A stretch of 64,000 nucleotides of DNA from the NCBI RefSeq assembly GCF_003002825.1, contig NZ_PVTE01000016.1, positions 1 through 64,000 on the forward strand, written 5' to 3'. Positions 25,700 to 33,350 of the stretch are shown in pieces. The position numbers and the translations under genes were made by a program. The first letter of the stretch is position 1. Each line of letters begins with the position of its first letter. The notes under the pieces are model-generated. The model was given only the letters and a program-made list of their open reading frames with translations. It searched no databases and was not told the DNA's origin. The DNA is from Spirosoma oryzae (GTDB taxonomy: Bacteria; Bacteroidota; Bacteroidia; Cytophagales; Spirosomataceae).

Positions 25700-25753
25700 G
25701 GTTCGTTATAAATGCAACAATGTTGCAAATATAACGAACCGATTAGAAAGCAA
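25700..25753 (-). promoter_or_regulatory. CobW promoter overlapped by a 41-bp palindromic operator
   Basis: Positions 25700-25740 form a palindrome with 18 of 20 pairs matching, centred on TGCAACAATGTTGCA (25713-25727). On the minus strand TATATTTG (25726-25733) fits TAnnTTTG and overlaps the core, and TTG lies at 25751-25753 after 17 bases. The palindrome ends two bases from the start codon, so a bound repressor would block initiation and the leader is very short. Confidence 0.78.
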
Positions 25754-25773
25754 CTACTCGTTAGAGAAATATT

Positions 25774-25788
25774 TGCAACATTGTTGCA
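25774..25788. promoter_or_regulatory. Second upstream operator copy for CobW
   Basis: TGCAACATTGTTGCA is a 7-1-7 palindrome with its centre at 25781, 61 bases from the first operator centre (25720). That is close to six helical turns, so both sites face the same side of the helix. Confidence 0.7.
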
Positions 25789-25860
25789 CAAAAGCACAAC
25801 TTGATGGTTTAATGTGACCTGGGCTGCGTATGCCATTGGTAAATTTTTTACAGTTGATCA

Positions 25861-26050
25861 TACCCCCACCCCCTGAAGGGCAGGGCTGTTAAGTTCTAGC
25901 CCATCCCCCCCCCAGCCCCCTGAAGGGGGAGTGGTTTCTTTGCGGAATGCTCCCCCTTTAGGGGGCTGGGGGGTGGGCTAACCAAAGGAAATTGGGCTAT
26001 TATCAGCGCCAATTTGAGAACTTAACAGCCCCGCCCCCTGAAGGGGGAGA
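25861..26050. repeat. Nested GC-rich inverted repeats with CCCCCTGAAGGGGG words
   Basis: This gene-free stretch (25789-26247) holds an outer inverted pair (about 25879-25896 with 26018-26035, GGGCTGTTAAGTTC) enclosing an inner pair (about 25897-25931 with 25950-25980) of C-rich and G-rich arms. Four CCCCCTGAAGGG-like words are present. It belongs to the same family as 20160-20240. No coding frame is supported here; the remaining bases between 25789 and 25861 show nothing notable. Confidence 0.8.
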
Positions 26051-26192
26051 AATTCGCGGATGGTTATCCCCCCCGCCCCAAAACGTCGGACCGGCCTAAG
26101 GGGTAGGGGTACAGCTGACGGATACGGGAAACCAGAAATGATTCGCCCCCCGGCGACGCCGGGTTAACAGCGCAAACACGGCACAAACAAAA

Positions 26193-26224
26193 CCGCCGGA
26201 CGCTTCCTGAGAAACGCCCGGCGG
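26193..26224 (-). terminator. Intrinsic terminator of the PurF-like gene
   Basis: Stem CGCCCGGCGG / CCGCCGGACG (one mismatch) with a 12-base loop. On the minus strand it is followed by TTTTGTTTG, 24 bases after the stop codon. Confidence 0.8.
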
Positions 26225-26247
26225 CTATATGACTTGTCAGGTCCGAA

Positions 26248-28140
26248 CTAGTACGCCCGTACCAGTCGGCCTTCCATGAAATTGACGAAGGCTTTATTGA
26301 CGACGTTGTTGCCGCCGGGCGTTGGATAGTTACCCGTGAAGTACCAGTCGCCCGAATGATTTGGGCAGGCAACGTGCAGGTTCTCGACGGTCTGATACAC
26401 CACGGCGACTTCTGCCTTCAGGTCAGTTGGCGTAACGATCTGCGCGACTTTACGCGACAGCTCTTCGTGCGTAAACGGATCGAACAGCGCCTTCACGTAG
26501 TTCACTTTCGTTGCGTTGCCCGACTCGATAGCGGCTACGCTCTGCGCGTACACCTCATCGATCAGGTTTTCCATGCCCCGCTCCCGGATCAGTTCCAGAG
26601 CCGCCCGGAAACCGACGAACTCCTTGAACTTCGACATATCGATACCGTAGCAATCGGGGAAGCGAATCTGCGGAGCCGACGACACGATGATAATTTTCTT
26701 GGGGCCCAGCCGGTCGAGCATGCGCAGGATACTCTTTTCCAGCGTCGTACCCCGTACGATTGAGTCGTCAACAACGACGACATTATCAATGCCTTTGCGG
26801 ATAACCTCAAACGTCGTGTCGTAGACGTGCGACACCATTTCGTCGCGCTGCGAATCGTCGGTAATGAACGTCCGCATCTTCACGTCTTTCGACACCAGCT
26901 TTTCAATACGCGGCCGGAACGAGAGTACCTTGTCGAGTTCTTCCTCGAACAGAATACCGTCCATGATCGCTTTTTTCCGCTGCTTGTACAGGTACTCTTC
27001 CAGCCCTTCGACCATACCGAAAAACGCGGTTTCGGCCGTGTTTGGAATATACGAGAACACCGTGTTTTCCAGGTCGTAATCGACCTCTTTCAGGATCTGC
27101 GGGATCAGCAGTTTACCAAGCGTTTTCCGCTCGTTGTAAATATCGGGATCGGTCGCGCGGGAGAAGTAGATACGTTCGAAGCTGCACGAACGCTTTTCGG
27201 TCGGCTCAACGAACTGCAACTCGTTGTACTCACCGTTTTTGTCGATAATCAGCGCGTGGCCGGGTTGTACTTCCTTGATCTGACTGTAATCGGCGTTGAA
27301 CGCTGTTTTGATCGCCGGCTTTTCCGACGCAACGACCACAACTTCATCATCGGCATAGTAGTAGGCCGGGCGAATACCAGCGGGGTCGCGGGCAACAAAC
27401 GACGCGCCGTAGCCCGTCATACCGACCATCGCATAGCCACCGTCGAAGTCGCGGCACGAGCGGTGCAGCACACGCTGCATGTCGATGTTCTCTTCGATGA
27501 TGTCCGACAAATCGGGGTTCTCGTAAATACCTTTGAAGCGATCGAATACGCGCTGATTCTCTTCGTCGAGGAAGTGGCCGATCTTCTCCATCACCGTTAC
27601 GGTGTCGACCTTATCCTTGGGATGCTGCCCCAGCGACACCAGTTTGTCGAACAGCTTGTCGACGTTGGTCATGTTGAAGTTACCCGCCACGACCAGGTTC
27701 CGGCTGCGCCAGTTGCTTTGCCGCAGCATGGGGTGGCAGTTTTCGATCTCGTTGGAACCGTGCGTACCGTAGCGCAGGTGTCCCATCCAGACCTCACCCG
27801 TAAAGGCGACGTTTTCCTGGAGCCATTTGGCATCCCTGGTTTTGTCTTTGTGCCCTTTGGTTGCCTTGCGGAATTTCTTGTTGACCTTCTCGAAGATGTC
27901 CGTTACGGGACGCTGATCGACCGAGCGGTAGCGGCTGATGTAGCGGTGGCCGGCTGGTACGTCGATTTTGATGTTGGCGATACCGGCCCCATCCTGCCCT
28001 CGGTTCACCTGCTTTTCCATCAGCAGGTACAGTTTGTTGGCACCGTAGAGAGCCGTACCGTATTTGTCGATGTAGTACTGGTACGGTTTGCGGAGCCGGA
28101 TGAGGGCAATGCCGCACTCGTGTTTGATCGCGTCGCTCAT
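26248..28140 (-). CDS. PurF-like amidophosphoribosyltransferase, long form
   Basis: This 630-residue protein starts MSDAIKHECGIAL, with C9 as the probable class II glutamine amidotransferase nucleophile after a short propeptide. GHLRYGTHG and GNFNMTN are amidotransferase elements, and VVVVDDSIVRGTT is the phosphoribosyl-pyrophosphate loop. PurF makes phosphoribosylamine from PRPP and glutamine, the first step of purine synthesis. It is about 120 residues longer than typical bacterial PurF. Extra sequence lies near residues 80-110 and in the C-terminal part (SGDWYFTGNYPTPGG end). No iron-sulfur cysteine pattern is evident. Long paralogues occur in Bacteroidota, sometimes beside a standard PurF, so a specialised role is possible. 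ATG 28140 is preferred to 28206 from the family start. Confidence 0.85.
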   Translation of the reverse strand: MSDAIKHECGIALIRLRKPYQYYIDKYGTALYGANKLYLLMEKQVNRGQDGAGIANIKIDVPAGHRYISRYRSVDQRPVTDIFEKVNKKFRKATKGHKDKTRDAKWLQENVAFTGEVWMGHLRYGTHGSNEIENCHPMLRQSNWRSRNLVVAGNFNMTNVDKLFDKLVSLGQHPKDKVDTVTVMEKIGHFLDEENQRVFDRFKGIYENPDLSDIIEENIDMQRVLHRSCRDFDGGYAMVGMTGYGASFVARDPAGIRPAYYYADDEVVVVASEKPAIKTAFNADYSQIKEVQPGHALIIDKNGEYNELQFVEPTEKRSCSFERIYFSRATDPDIYNERKTLGKLLIPQILKEVDYDLENTVFSYIPNTAETAFFGMVEGLEEYLYKQRKKAIMDGILFEEELDKVLSFRPRIEKLVSKDVKMRTFITDDSQRDEMVSHVYDTTFEVIRKGIDNVVVVDDSIVRGTTLEKSILRMLDRLGPKKIIIVSSAPQIRFPDCYGIDMSKFKEFVGFRAALELIRERGMENLIDEVYAQSVAAIESGNATKVNYVKALFDPFTHEELSRKVAQIVTPTDLKAEVAVVYQTVENLHVACPNHSGDWYFTGNYPTPGGNNVVNKAFVNFMEGRLVRAY

Positions 28141-28341
28141 AGCTGGAACCGTTACTGCAACACAAGATTGCCGGAACGGCTGATAGTCAAGTTGATGGGG
28201 AAACAACGGTCCCAGAACGGCTTTCGTTCAGCGGGATGGTGAACAAATATAGGAAAAAGCAGGGCGGCTAACCGCCAAAAAAAATGATTTTACGGTCAGA
28301 TTCGTCCGGTACAATTGCCTTACCATGCATCGTCGCTAGGT

Positions 28342-28911
28342 TTACTGCAACCGGCCTTCAATCTGGAACGTACTGGAATCGAAATACGAAAGTTTCTGAT
28401 ACCCAGCCAATTTATATTGCGTCACGCGCCAGTTGTTCTGCCCGACAGGCCCGCTGTTGAGGGTCAATCGCCGTTCTGACGCGTATAATGCATTTTCAGT
28501 CTTCAGAACAGCCTCTATTTGCTGGGGTTGGTGGGTTTTGGCATCGAGCCGCACGGTTAGGGAACGAACCGCCAGCCGCTCCTCGGTGGGCTTCAGCGTG
28601 TACTGATACGTCAGCGAATCAGGGCGGGTGATTTGGTAGCTGCTGCGCAGGGCCGGCTTATTGATATCGGCCTGGGTGAACAAATCCAGCTCACGGGCCC
28701 AGTCGATGTCGCGGGTCATGTGTTCGCTATGTTCTTTGTTGATCGTAGCGTCTTTTTTCACCAGTGGCTTCTGCGTCGACAAGCCCGCAATCTGCTGATT
28801 AACGTACCCCAGCACGTCGAAGTACACGTTGGGCTGATCGGATTTTGCCGGGTTGGAACAGCTGCTGATACCCAGCACAGACAAAGCAAGATAAAGAACG
28901 GGAAGACGCAT
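28342..28911 (-). CDS. Lipoprotein of unknown function
   Basis: This 189-residue protein has a lipobox LGISSC (C18) and a mature part of mixed strands. KKDATINKEHSEHM and a later LTVRLDAKTHQPQQIEA-like segment (key residues LDAKTHQPQ) are the most distinctive parts. It lies upstream of the PurF-like gene on the same strand, 201 bases away, with no sign of shared function. I recognise no named family. Membrane anchoring on the periplasmic side is supported by the signal; nothing more can be said. Confidence 0.7.
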   Translation of the reverse strand: MRLPVLYLALSVLGISSCSNPAKSDQPNVYFDVLGYVNQQIAGLSTQKPLVKKDATINKEHSEHMTRDIDWARELDLFTQADINKPALRSSYQITRPDSLTYQYTLKPTEERLAVRSLTVRLDAKTHQPQQIEAVLKTENALYASERRLTLNSGPVGQNNWRVTQYKLAGYQKLSYFDSSTFQIEGRLQ

Positions 28912-29036
28912 AGATGAGGTGGTCGGGACGGTCGAATCAGACTGTCTCGCCGACTCAGCAACACGATTTTCGCGAAATCGGTTTGGGCAATGGAATTCTG
29001 AACCAAATTTGCACCCGTAATGCTATGCATAGGCAT

Positions 29037-29123
29037 GGTTTACGGTTTGCAGTTTACGGTTTTCTGACGGCCATTATCCGATGGTTTCTTCGCCGAAAAC
29101 TGTAAACCGAGTACCGTAAACCG
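29037..29123. repeat. Heptamer-word inverted repeat upstream of lpd
   Basis: The left arm reads as 7-base words TTTACGG, TTTGCAG, TTTACGG, TTTTCTG. The right arm, read from the other strand, gives TTTACGG, TACTCGG, TTTACAG, TTTTCGG. It lies in a divergent intergenic region, ending 17 bases before the lpd start, so it is not a terminator of either neighbour. Confidence 0.85.
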
Positions 29124-29140
29124 AACACCACTAATCTACT

Positions 29141-30541
29141 ATGGACTACGACGTAATTATTATTGGCTCGGGACCGGGCGGCTACACAGGTGCCATCCGT
29201 TGCGCTCAGCTTGGTTTGAAAACCGCAGTTATCGAAAAGTACGCGACGCTGGGCGGCACCTGCCTGAACGTCGGCTGTATTCCGTCGAAGGCCCTGCTCG
29301 ACTCATCGGAGCACTTTTACAACGCGGCCCATTCGTTTGCCGAACACGGCATCAAACTGAACGACCTTCAGGTCGATCTGGGTCAGATGATTGCCCGTAA
29401 AAACGGCGTTGTCGATCAGACAACGAAGGGAATCACCTTCCTGATGAAGAAGAATAAAATCGACGAAATTCACGGCTTCGGCTCGTTCGTCGATGCCAAC
29501 ACGATAAAAATCAAGAAAGACGACGGATCGGAACAAACGATTACCGGTAAGAATATCGTCATCGCCACCGGCTCGAAGCCCATGTCGTTTCCGTCGATGC
29601 CCATCGACAAAAAGCGGGTCATCACCTCCACTGAAGCCCTGAACCTACCCGAAATCCCAAAGCACCTGATCGTAATTGGCGCGGGTGTAATCGGTGCCGA
29701 GCTGGGTTCGGTATACGCCCGGCTGGGGGCTAAAGTATCGTTCATCGAGTTCGCCGATTCGATGATCCCGACGATGGACAAAACGATGGGGAAAGAGTTG
29801 CAGCGGGCCGTCAAGAAACTCGGTGCCGATTTTTACTTCAAACACAAAGTCACGAAGGTCGAAAACACGGGCGATGAAGTCGTCGTCAGTGTCGATACGC
29901 CCGACGGCAAGTCGATTACGCTCAACGGCGACTACTGCCTGGTATCGGTCGGACGTCGCCCCTACACCGACGGACTGAATCTGGAAGCCGCCGGCCTGAA
30001 AGCCGACGAGCGAGGCAAAATTGAAGTCGACGGTAACCTGCGGACTAACGTACCCCACATCTACGCGCTGGGCGACGTCATCCGGGGTGCCATGCTGGCC
30101 CACAAAGCCGAGGAAGAAGGTACCTTTATCGCCGAAACCATCGTCGGGCAGAAGCCGCACATTCATTACCGGCTTATCCCGAACGTCGTGTACACCTGGC
30201 CGGAAGTAGCCGCCGTCGGGTACACGGAAGAGGAAGTCAAGCAGCAGGGTATTCCGTACAAGACCGGCTCGTTCCCCTTCAAAGCACTGGGTCGTGCCCG
30301 CGCCAGCATGGACATCGACGGGCTGGCGAAAGTACTGGCGCATAAGGAAACCGACGAGATTCTGGGTGTTCACATCATCGGACCCCGCGCGGCCGACATG
30401 ATTGCCGAAGCCGTTGTTGCGATGGAGTTCCGGGCGTCGGCCGAAGACGTATCCCGCATGTCGCACGCGCACCCGACCTACACCGAAGCCTTCAAGGAAG
30501 CCTGCCTTGCCGCTACCGACAACCGGGCGATCAATATGTAG
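29141..30541 (+). CDS. lpdA: Dihydrolipoyl dehydrogenase (E3)
   Basis: This 466-residue flavoprotein starts MDYDVIIIGSGPGGYTGAIR, with the disulfide pair GGTCLNVGCIPSK (C41, C46). It has a second dinucleotide fold (IVIGAGVIGAELGSVYARLG, key residues GAGVIGAE) near 180, FAD motif YALGDV, and the C-terminal HAHPTYTEA with the active-site histidine. It reoxidises lipoyl groups of the pyruvate, 2-oxoglutarate or glycine complexes and reduces NAD. The gene stands alone with its own terminator, so it probably serves several complexes. Confidence 0.96.
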   Translation: MDYDVIIIGSGPGGYTGAIRCAQLGLKTAVIEKYATLGGTCLNVGCIPSKALLDSSEHFYNAAHSFAEHGIKLNDLQVDLGQMIARKNGVVDQTTKGITFLMKKNKIDEIHGFGSFVDANTIKIKKDDGSEQTITGKNIVIATGSKPMSFPSMPIDKKRVITSTEALNLPEIPKHLIVIGAGVIGAELGSVYARLGAKVSFIEFADSMIPTMDKTMGKELQRAVKKLGADFYFKHKVTKVENTGDEVVVSVDTPDGKSITLNGDYCLVSVGRRPYTDGLNLEAAGLKADERGKIEVDGNLRTNVPHIYALGDVIRGAMLAHKAEEEGTFIAETIVGQKPHIHYRLIPNVVYTWPEVAAVGYTEEEVKQQGIPYKTGSFPFKALGRARASMDIDGLAKVLAHKETDEILGVHIIGPRAADMIAEAVVAMEFRASAEDVSRMSHAHPTYTEAFKEACLAATDNRAINM

Positions 30542-30584
30542 GCTCTTTTCGGAGGAAAGAGAAAAGACGTACGAAGAAAGAATC

Positions 30585-30620
30585 AATACGGCCGGCTACT
30601 CACAAGTAGCTGGCCGTATT
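30585..30620 (+). terminator. Hairpin terminator after lpd
   Basis: Stem AATACGGCCGGCTACT / AGTAGCTGGCCGTATT (one mismatch) with a 4-base loop, followed by GGTTAGTAC. It is long and stable though the T tract is weak. A purine-rich repeat-like stretch (30553-30585) precedes it. Confidence 0.75.
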
Positions 30621-30652
30621 GGTTAGTACTTTGCAATTTATAACCCCGCATC

Positions 30653-30944
30653 ATGCCCGTCATTTCAATGTTTTATGGAATCATTGTCAGAATGTTTACT
30701 TTGACAATAAAGAGCACAAACGCCCACACATTCACGTTGAGTATTCTGGACAGAAAGCCGTTCTCTCTATTCCTGATGGCAGCATTCTTTCAGGTAATCT
30801 ACCACCGGGAAAATAGGTAATCTACCACCGGGAAAATTAAGACTGGTACTGGCCTGGCTAGAAATACATAGCGATGAACTGATGGCCAATTGGCAGCTAG
30901 CGGTAGAGGGTAATACGGTTTTCAAAATTGATGCCCTGAAGTAA
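30653..30944 (+). pseudogene. Frameshifted DUF4160 gene
   Basis: The frame opens at ATG 30653 as MPVISMFYGIIVRM, the DUF4160 N-terminus. It must shift by one base near 30695 (an extra T) to continue as YFDNKEHKRPHIHVEY and PDGSILSGNLPPGK. A second lesion is a perfect 23-base tandem duplication (30792-30814, 30815-30837) that adds a stop codon. Removing one copy restores LRLVLAWLEIHSDELMANW (the family's C-terminal helix) to the stop at 30944. DUF4160 proteins usually pair with DUF2442, here intact 20 bases downstream; the pair is often seen in toxin-antitoxin-like settings. Two independent lesions make a sequencing error less likely but not excluded. Confidence 0.85.
30792..30837. repeat. Perfect 23-bp tandem duplication
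   Basis: The unit beginning AGGTAATCTACCACCGGG occurs twice without a mismatch, at 30792-30814 and 30815-30837. Because 23 is not a multiple of three, it breaks the DUF4160 frame. Identity of the copies suggests a recent slip. Confidence 0.95.
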
Positions 30945-30964
30945 TTGATGCAAGCACAATCAAT

Positions 30965-31204
30965 ATGCATGTACTATCTCAAGTTATTCCACTATCCGAT
31001 TATCAACTCGCACTAACGTTTGATACAGGAGAAACTAAAGTAGCCGATATAAAACCCTATCTGCAGACCGAAGCCTTCAGAAGCCTGCAAAATCATGTAT
31101 TGTTCAATACTGTTGAAAACAAAGCATACTACGTGGAGTGGCTCGACGGAGAAGTCGACCTAAGCGCTGATACGTTGTGGCATATTGGCACAATCCGTGG
31201 CTAG
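30965..31204 (+). CDS. DUF2442 protein
   Basis: This 79-residue protein matches DUF2442 through LTFDTGETKVADIKPYL, the FRSLQ...LFNTV middle and the closing VDLSADTLW. The family's function is not established. It commonly follows DUF4160, and the partner here is a pseudogene, so this gene may be an orphan on the way to loss. A neat hairpin terminator follows at 31217-31246. Confidence 0.85.
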   Translation: MHVLSQVIPLSDYQLALTFDTGETKVADIKPYLQTEAFRSLQNHVLFNTVENKAYYVEWLDGEVDLSADTLWHIGTIRG

Positions 31205-31216
31205 AATAAAATTAAC

Positions 31217-31246
31217 ACGTCCGGCTGCTCGTGAGTAGCCGGACGT
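31217..31246 (+). terminator. Hairpin terminator after DUF2442
   Basis: Stem ACGTCCGGCT / AGCCGGACGT with a 10-base loop, followed by ATGTTTGTGG. It lies between convergent genes and could serve both. Confidence 0.75.
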
Positions 31247-31275
31247 ATGTTTGTGGTGTGGATAGCTGTATTTCG

Positions 31276-31614
31276 TTACCACGGTTTCGTTTGTATCCAG
31301 TAACTCATCGGGTAGACAAGTGCCATGCCGACAACGCCCGTCAGCGCATCCTGCAACGGCTCCCTCCCTACTGACAGGCCAATCGTAAATCCCAAAAACA
31401 GCACAGCCAGGTAAAACGTGTTGGACCACGGTATGTACCGAATGTGCGACCAGTCGCCTGTACCAGAAGCGGTAGGCGGCATACGGTACGCTACTGTTGC
31501 AGCACCGATGCCGATTCCAACAGCGCCTTTCAGTCCACTAATTGCCGCCCCGAGTATAAGTCCAATTACCGCCCAAATCAACGCATTTCGTATAGCATTC
31601 GGTCGTGCGTTCAT
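31276..31614 (-). CDS. Small membrane protein, unknown function
   Basis: This 112-residue protein has three probable membrane segments: IWAVIGLILGAAISG (about 13-27), TFYLAVLFLGFTIGLSVG (about 66-83) and a last one near 90-105. The sequence is Gly- and Ala-rich. ATG 31614 starts MNARPNAIRN. The longer frame to 31677 is encoded by the dispersed repeat at 31619-31778 and was rejected. No family is recognised. Confidence 0.6.
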   Translation of the reverse strand: MNARPNAIRNALIWAVIGLILGAAISGLKGAVGIGIGAATVAYRMPPTASGTGDWSHIRYIPWSNTFYLAVLFLGFTIGLSVGREPLQDALTGVVGMALVYPMSYWIQTKPW

Positions 31615-31618
31615 AGGT

Positions 31619-31778
31619 GTAGCCCAGACCCGCCCGGCGGCCACCGTGGCGCGGCCCGGTCCAGGTCTGGTAGCCATCCGGGCGGCTAAAAGAGCATCCA
31701 GCTACGTAAGTTAGACTGACGGCTACCCGGACGTGGACCGGGCCGCGCCACGGTGGCCGCCGGGCGGGTCCAGGCTAC
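31619..31778. repeat. Long GC-rich inverted repeat (about 57-bp arms) in a divergent promoter region
   Basis: Arms about 31619-31675 and 31721-31778 pair almost throughout. The outer 31 bases (GTAGCCCAGACC...) match the copy at 22717. The middle part shares CCGGACGTGG words with 8701-8798. It separates a minus-strand membrane protein from a plus-strand peptidase, both starting outward. Confidence 0.85.
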
Positions 31779-31834
31779 ACTGTTACGCCCATTACTTTTT
31801 CCTATCTTGCCTGTTCACGAATACAACCCCAACC

Positions 31835-33199
31835 ATGAAAAAAACGACTACCTTTCTGCTCTCCCTGCTGACGGGTTCGGTGCTGGCGCAGAATCCGGAC
31901 TCGGTGGCCATCCGAACCATTTACGACGAAGCGTTGAGTCACGGCAAATCGTACGACTGGCTACGCCACCTGACCAAACAGATCGGGCCACGGCTGAGTG
32001 GGTCGGACGGTGCGCAAAAAGCGGTCGACTGGACGAAGCAGATAATGGAAAAAGAAGGCTTCGATCGGGTATTCCTGCAGGAAGTGATGGTACCGCATTG
32101 GGTGCGGGGTGCCAAAGAAGAAGCGTATATCCACAACGGAAAACAGAAAGTAACGGTCCCGATAGCCGCACTCGGCGGGTCGGTAGCCACGGCACCGAAG
32201 GGTGTCGAAGCACAAGTGATCGAAGTAAAATCGTTTCCTGAATTGCGGGCATTGGGGGCCGCGAAGGTTAAGGGCAAAATCGTGTTCTTCAACCGGCCAA
32301 TGGACCCGACCAAACTCAACACGTTCGACGCATACGGCGGGGCAGTCGATCAACGGGCCAACGGCGCTACCGAAGCCGCTAAACTTGGCGCTGTGGGTGC
32401 CATCATCCGGTCGATGAGTAACCGGCACGACGATCAGCCGCACACGGGCGGAACCCGTTATGGCACCGGCGTTCCGCTGATTCCGACGGCAGCCATCAGC
32501 ACCAACGGGGCCGATCTGCTCAGCAAGTCGCTCACCGAAAACCCGTCGCTGACATTCTATTTCAGACAGAATTGCGAGACGCTGCCCGACGCGAAGTCCT
32601 ACAACGTAGTCGGTGAAATCAGGGGAAGCGAAAAACCAGACGAGATCATCGTGATCGGTGGTCACCTCGACTCGTGGGATCTGGCTGAGGGAGCGCACGA
32701 CGACGGGTCAGGCTGTGTGCAGTCGATCGAAGTCCTGCGTATTATGAAAGCACTGGGTATCAAGCCGAAGCGAACGTTACGGGCCGTGATGTTCATGAAC
32801 GAAGAGAATGGCCTGCGCGGGGGGATCAAGTACGCCGATCTGGCAAAGCAGAACAACGAAAAGACTATTGCCGCCATCGAGTCAGACGAAGGCGGCTTTA
32901 CGCCCCGTGGTTTCGGCATCGTCGGCAAGCCCGAAGAGCGGGCCAAAGCCATGCGGTGGGCACCCCTGCTGGCACCGTACGGCCTGACCGACATTGGTCC
33001 CGGCAGTGGCGGGGCTGACATTGGGCCGCTTGCCCAGACGGGGACGGTCCTGTTCGGCTTCAAGCCCGACTCGCAGCGCTATTTCGACTATCACCATACG
33101 CCCGTCGATCGCTTCGAAGCGGTCAGCCAACGCGAACTGGAACTGGGCGCTGCCTCAATGGCCGCGCTGACTTATTTGCTAGACCAGTACGGATTGTAA
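31835..33199 (+). CDS. Exported M28-family peptidase with PA-like insert (carboxypeptidase Q type)
   Basis: This 454-residue protein has a signal peptide (1-19). A PA-like segment lies near residues 110-230. Zinc-site motifs are GGHLDSWDLAEGAHDDGSG (key residues GGHLD and DDGSG, near 274-292), NEENGLRGG and YHHTPVDR. Such enzymes remove amino acids from short peptides, usually in the periplasm or on the surface. ATG 31835 starts the signal peptide; upstream codons come from the repeat. TATCTTGC at about 31802-31809 may be its minus-7 element. An inverted repeat at 33243-33318 follows. Confidence 0.92.
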   Translation: MKKTTTFLLSLLTGSVLAQNPDSVAIRTIYDEALSHGKSYDWLRHLTKQIGPRLSGSDGAQKAVDWTKQIMEKEGFDRVFLQEVMVPHWVRGAKEEAYIHNGKQKVTVPIAALGGSVATAPKGVEAQVIEVKSFPELRALGAAKVKGKIVFFNRPMDPTKLNTFDAYGGAVDQRANGATEAAKLGAVGAIIRSMSNRHDDQPHTGGTRYGTGVPLIPTAAISTNGADLLSKSLTENPSLTFYFRQNCETLPDAKSYNVVGEIRGSEKPDEIIVIGGHLDSWDLAEGAHDDGSGCVQSIEVLRIMKALGIKPKRTLRAVMFMNEENGLRGGIKYADLAKQNNEKTIAAIESDEGGFTPRGFGIVGKPEERAKAMRWAPLLAPYGLTDIGPGSGGADIGPLAQTGTVLFGFKPDSQRYFDYHHTPVDRFEAVSQRELELGAASMAALTYLLDQYGL

Positions 33200-33242
33200 T
33201 CGCACACGTTCGCCGATGATACGACACTAATTTGGTGTGAAT

Positions 33243-33318
33243 AACCTACCAACTTTATGCAAACTCAATTGGCCGTATAGACAAACAAGCTGATTTTGTA
33301 TAAAGTTGGTAGATTATT
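33243..33318. repeat. Inverted repeat/hairpin between convergent genes
   Basis: Arms AACCTACCAACTTTATGCAAA (about 33243-33262) and its counterpart TTTTGTATAAAGTTGGTAGATTATT (key part ATAAAGTTGGTAG, about 33297-33318) pair with few mismatches around a 35-base loop. It probably terminates the M28 peptidase transcript and the convergent lipoprotein gene. Confidence 0.75.
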
Positions 33319-33350
33319 CAAACCATACAGGAGCCAAATCAATACTTATC

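Noticed and set aside
26827..28242. A 471-codon open frame on the plus strand, opposite the PurF-like gene
   Set aside because: It mirrors the codon pattern of a clearly real gene on the other strand, has no motif of its own and is explained by the GC-rich third positions.
31619..31778. Insertion sequence remnant
   Set aside because: No transposase fragment or target duplication could be seen around the inverted arms.
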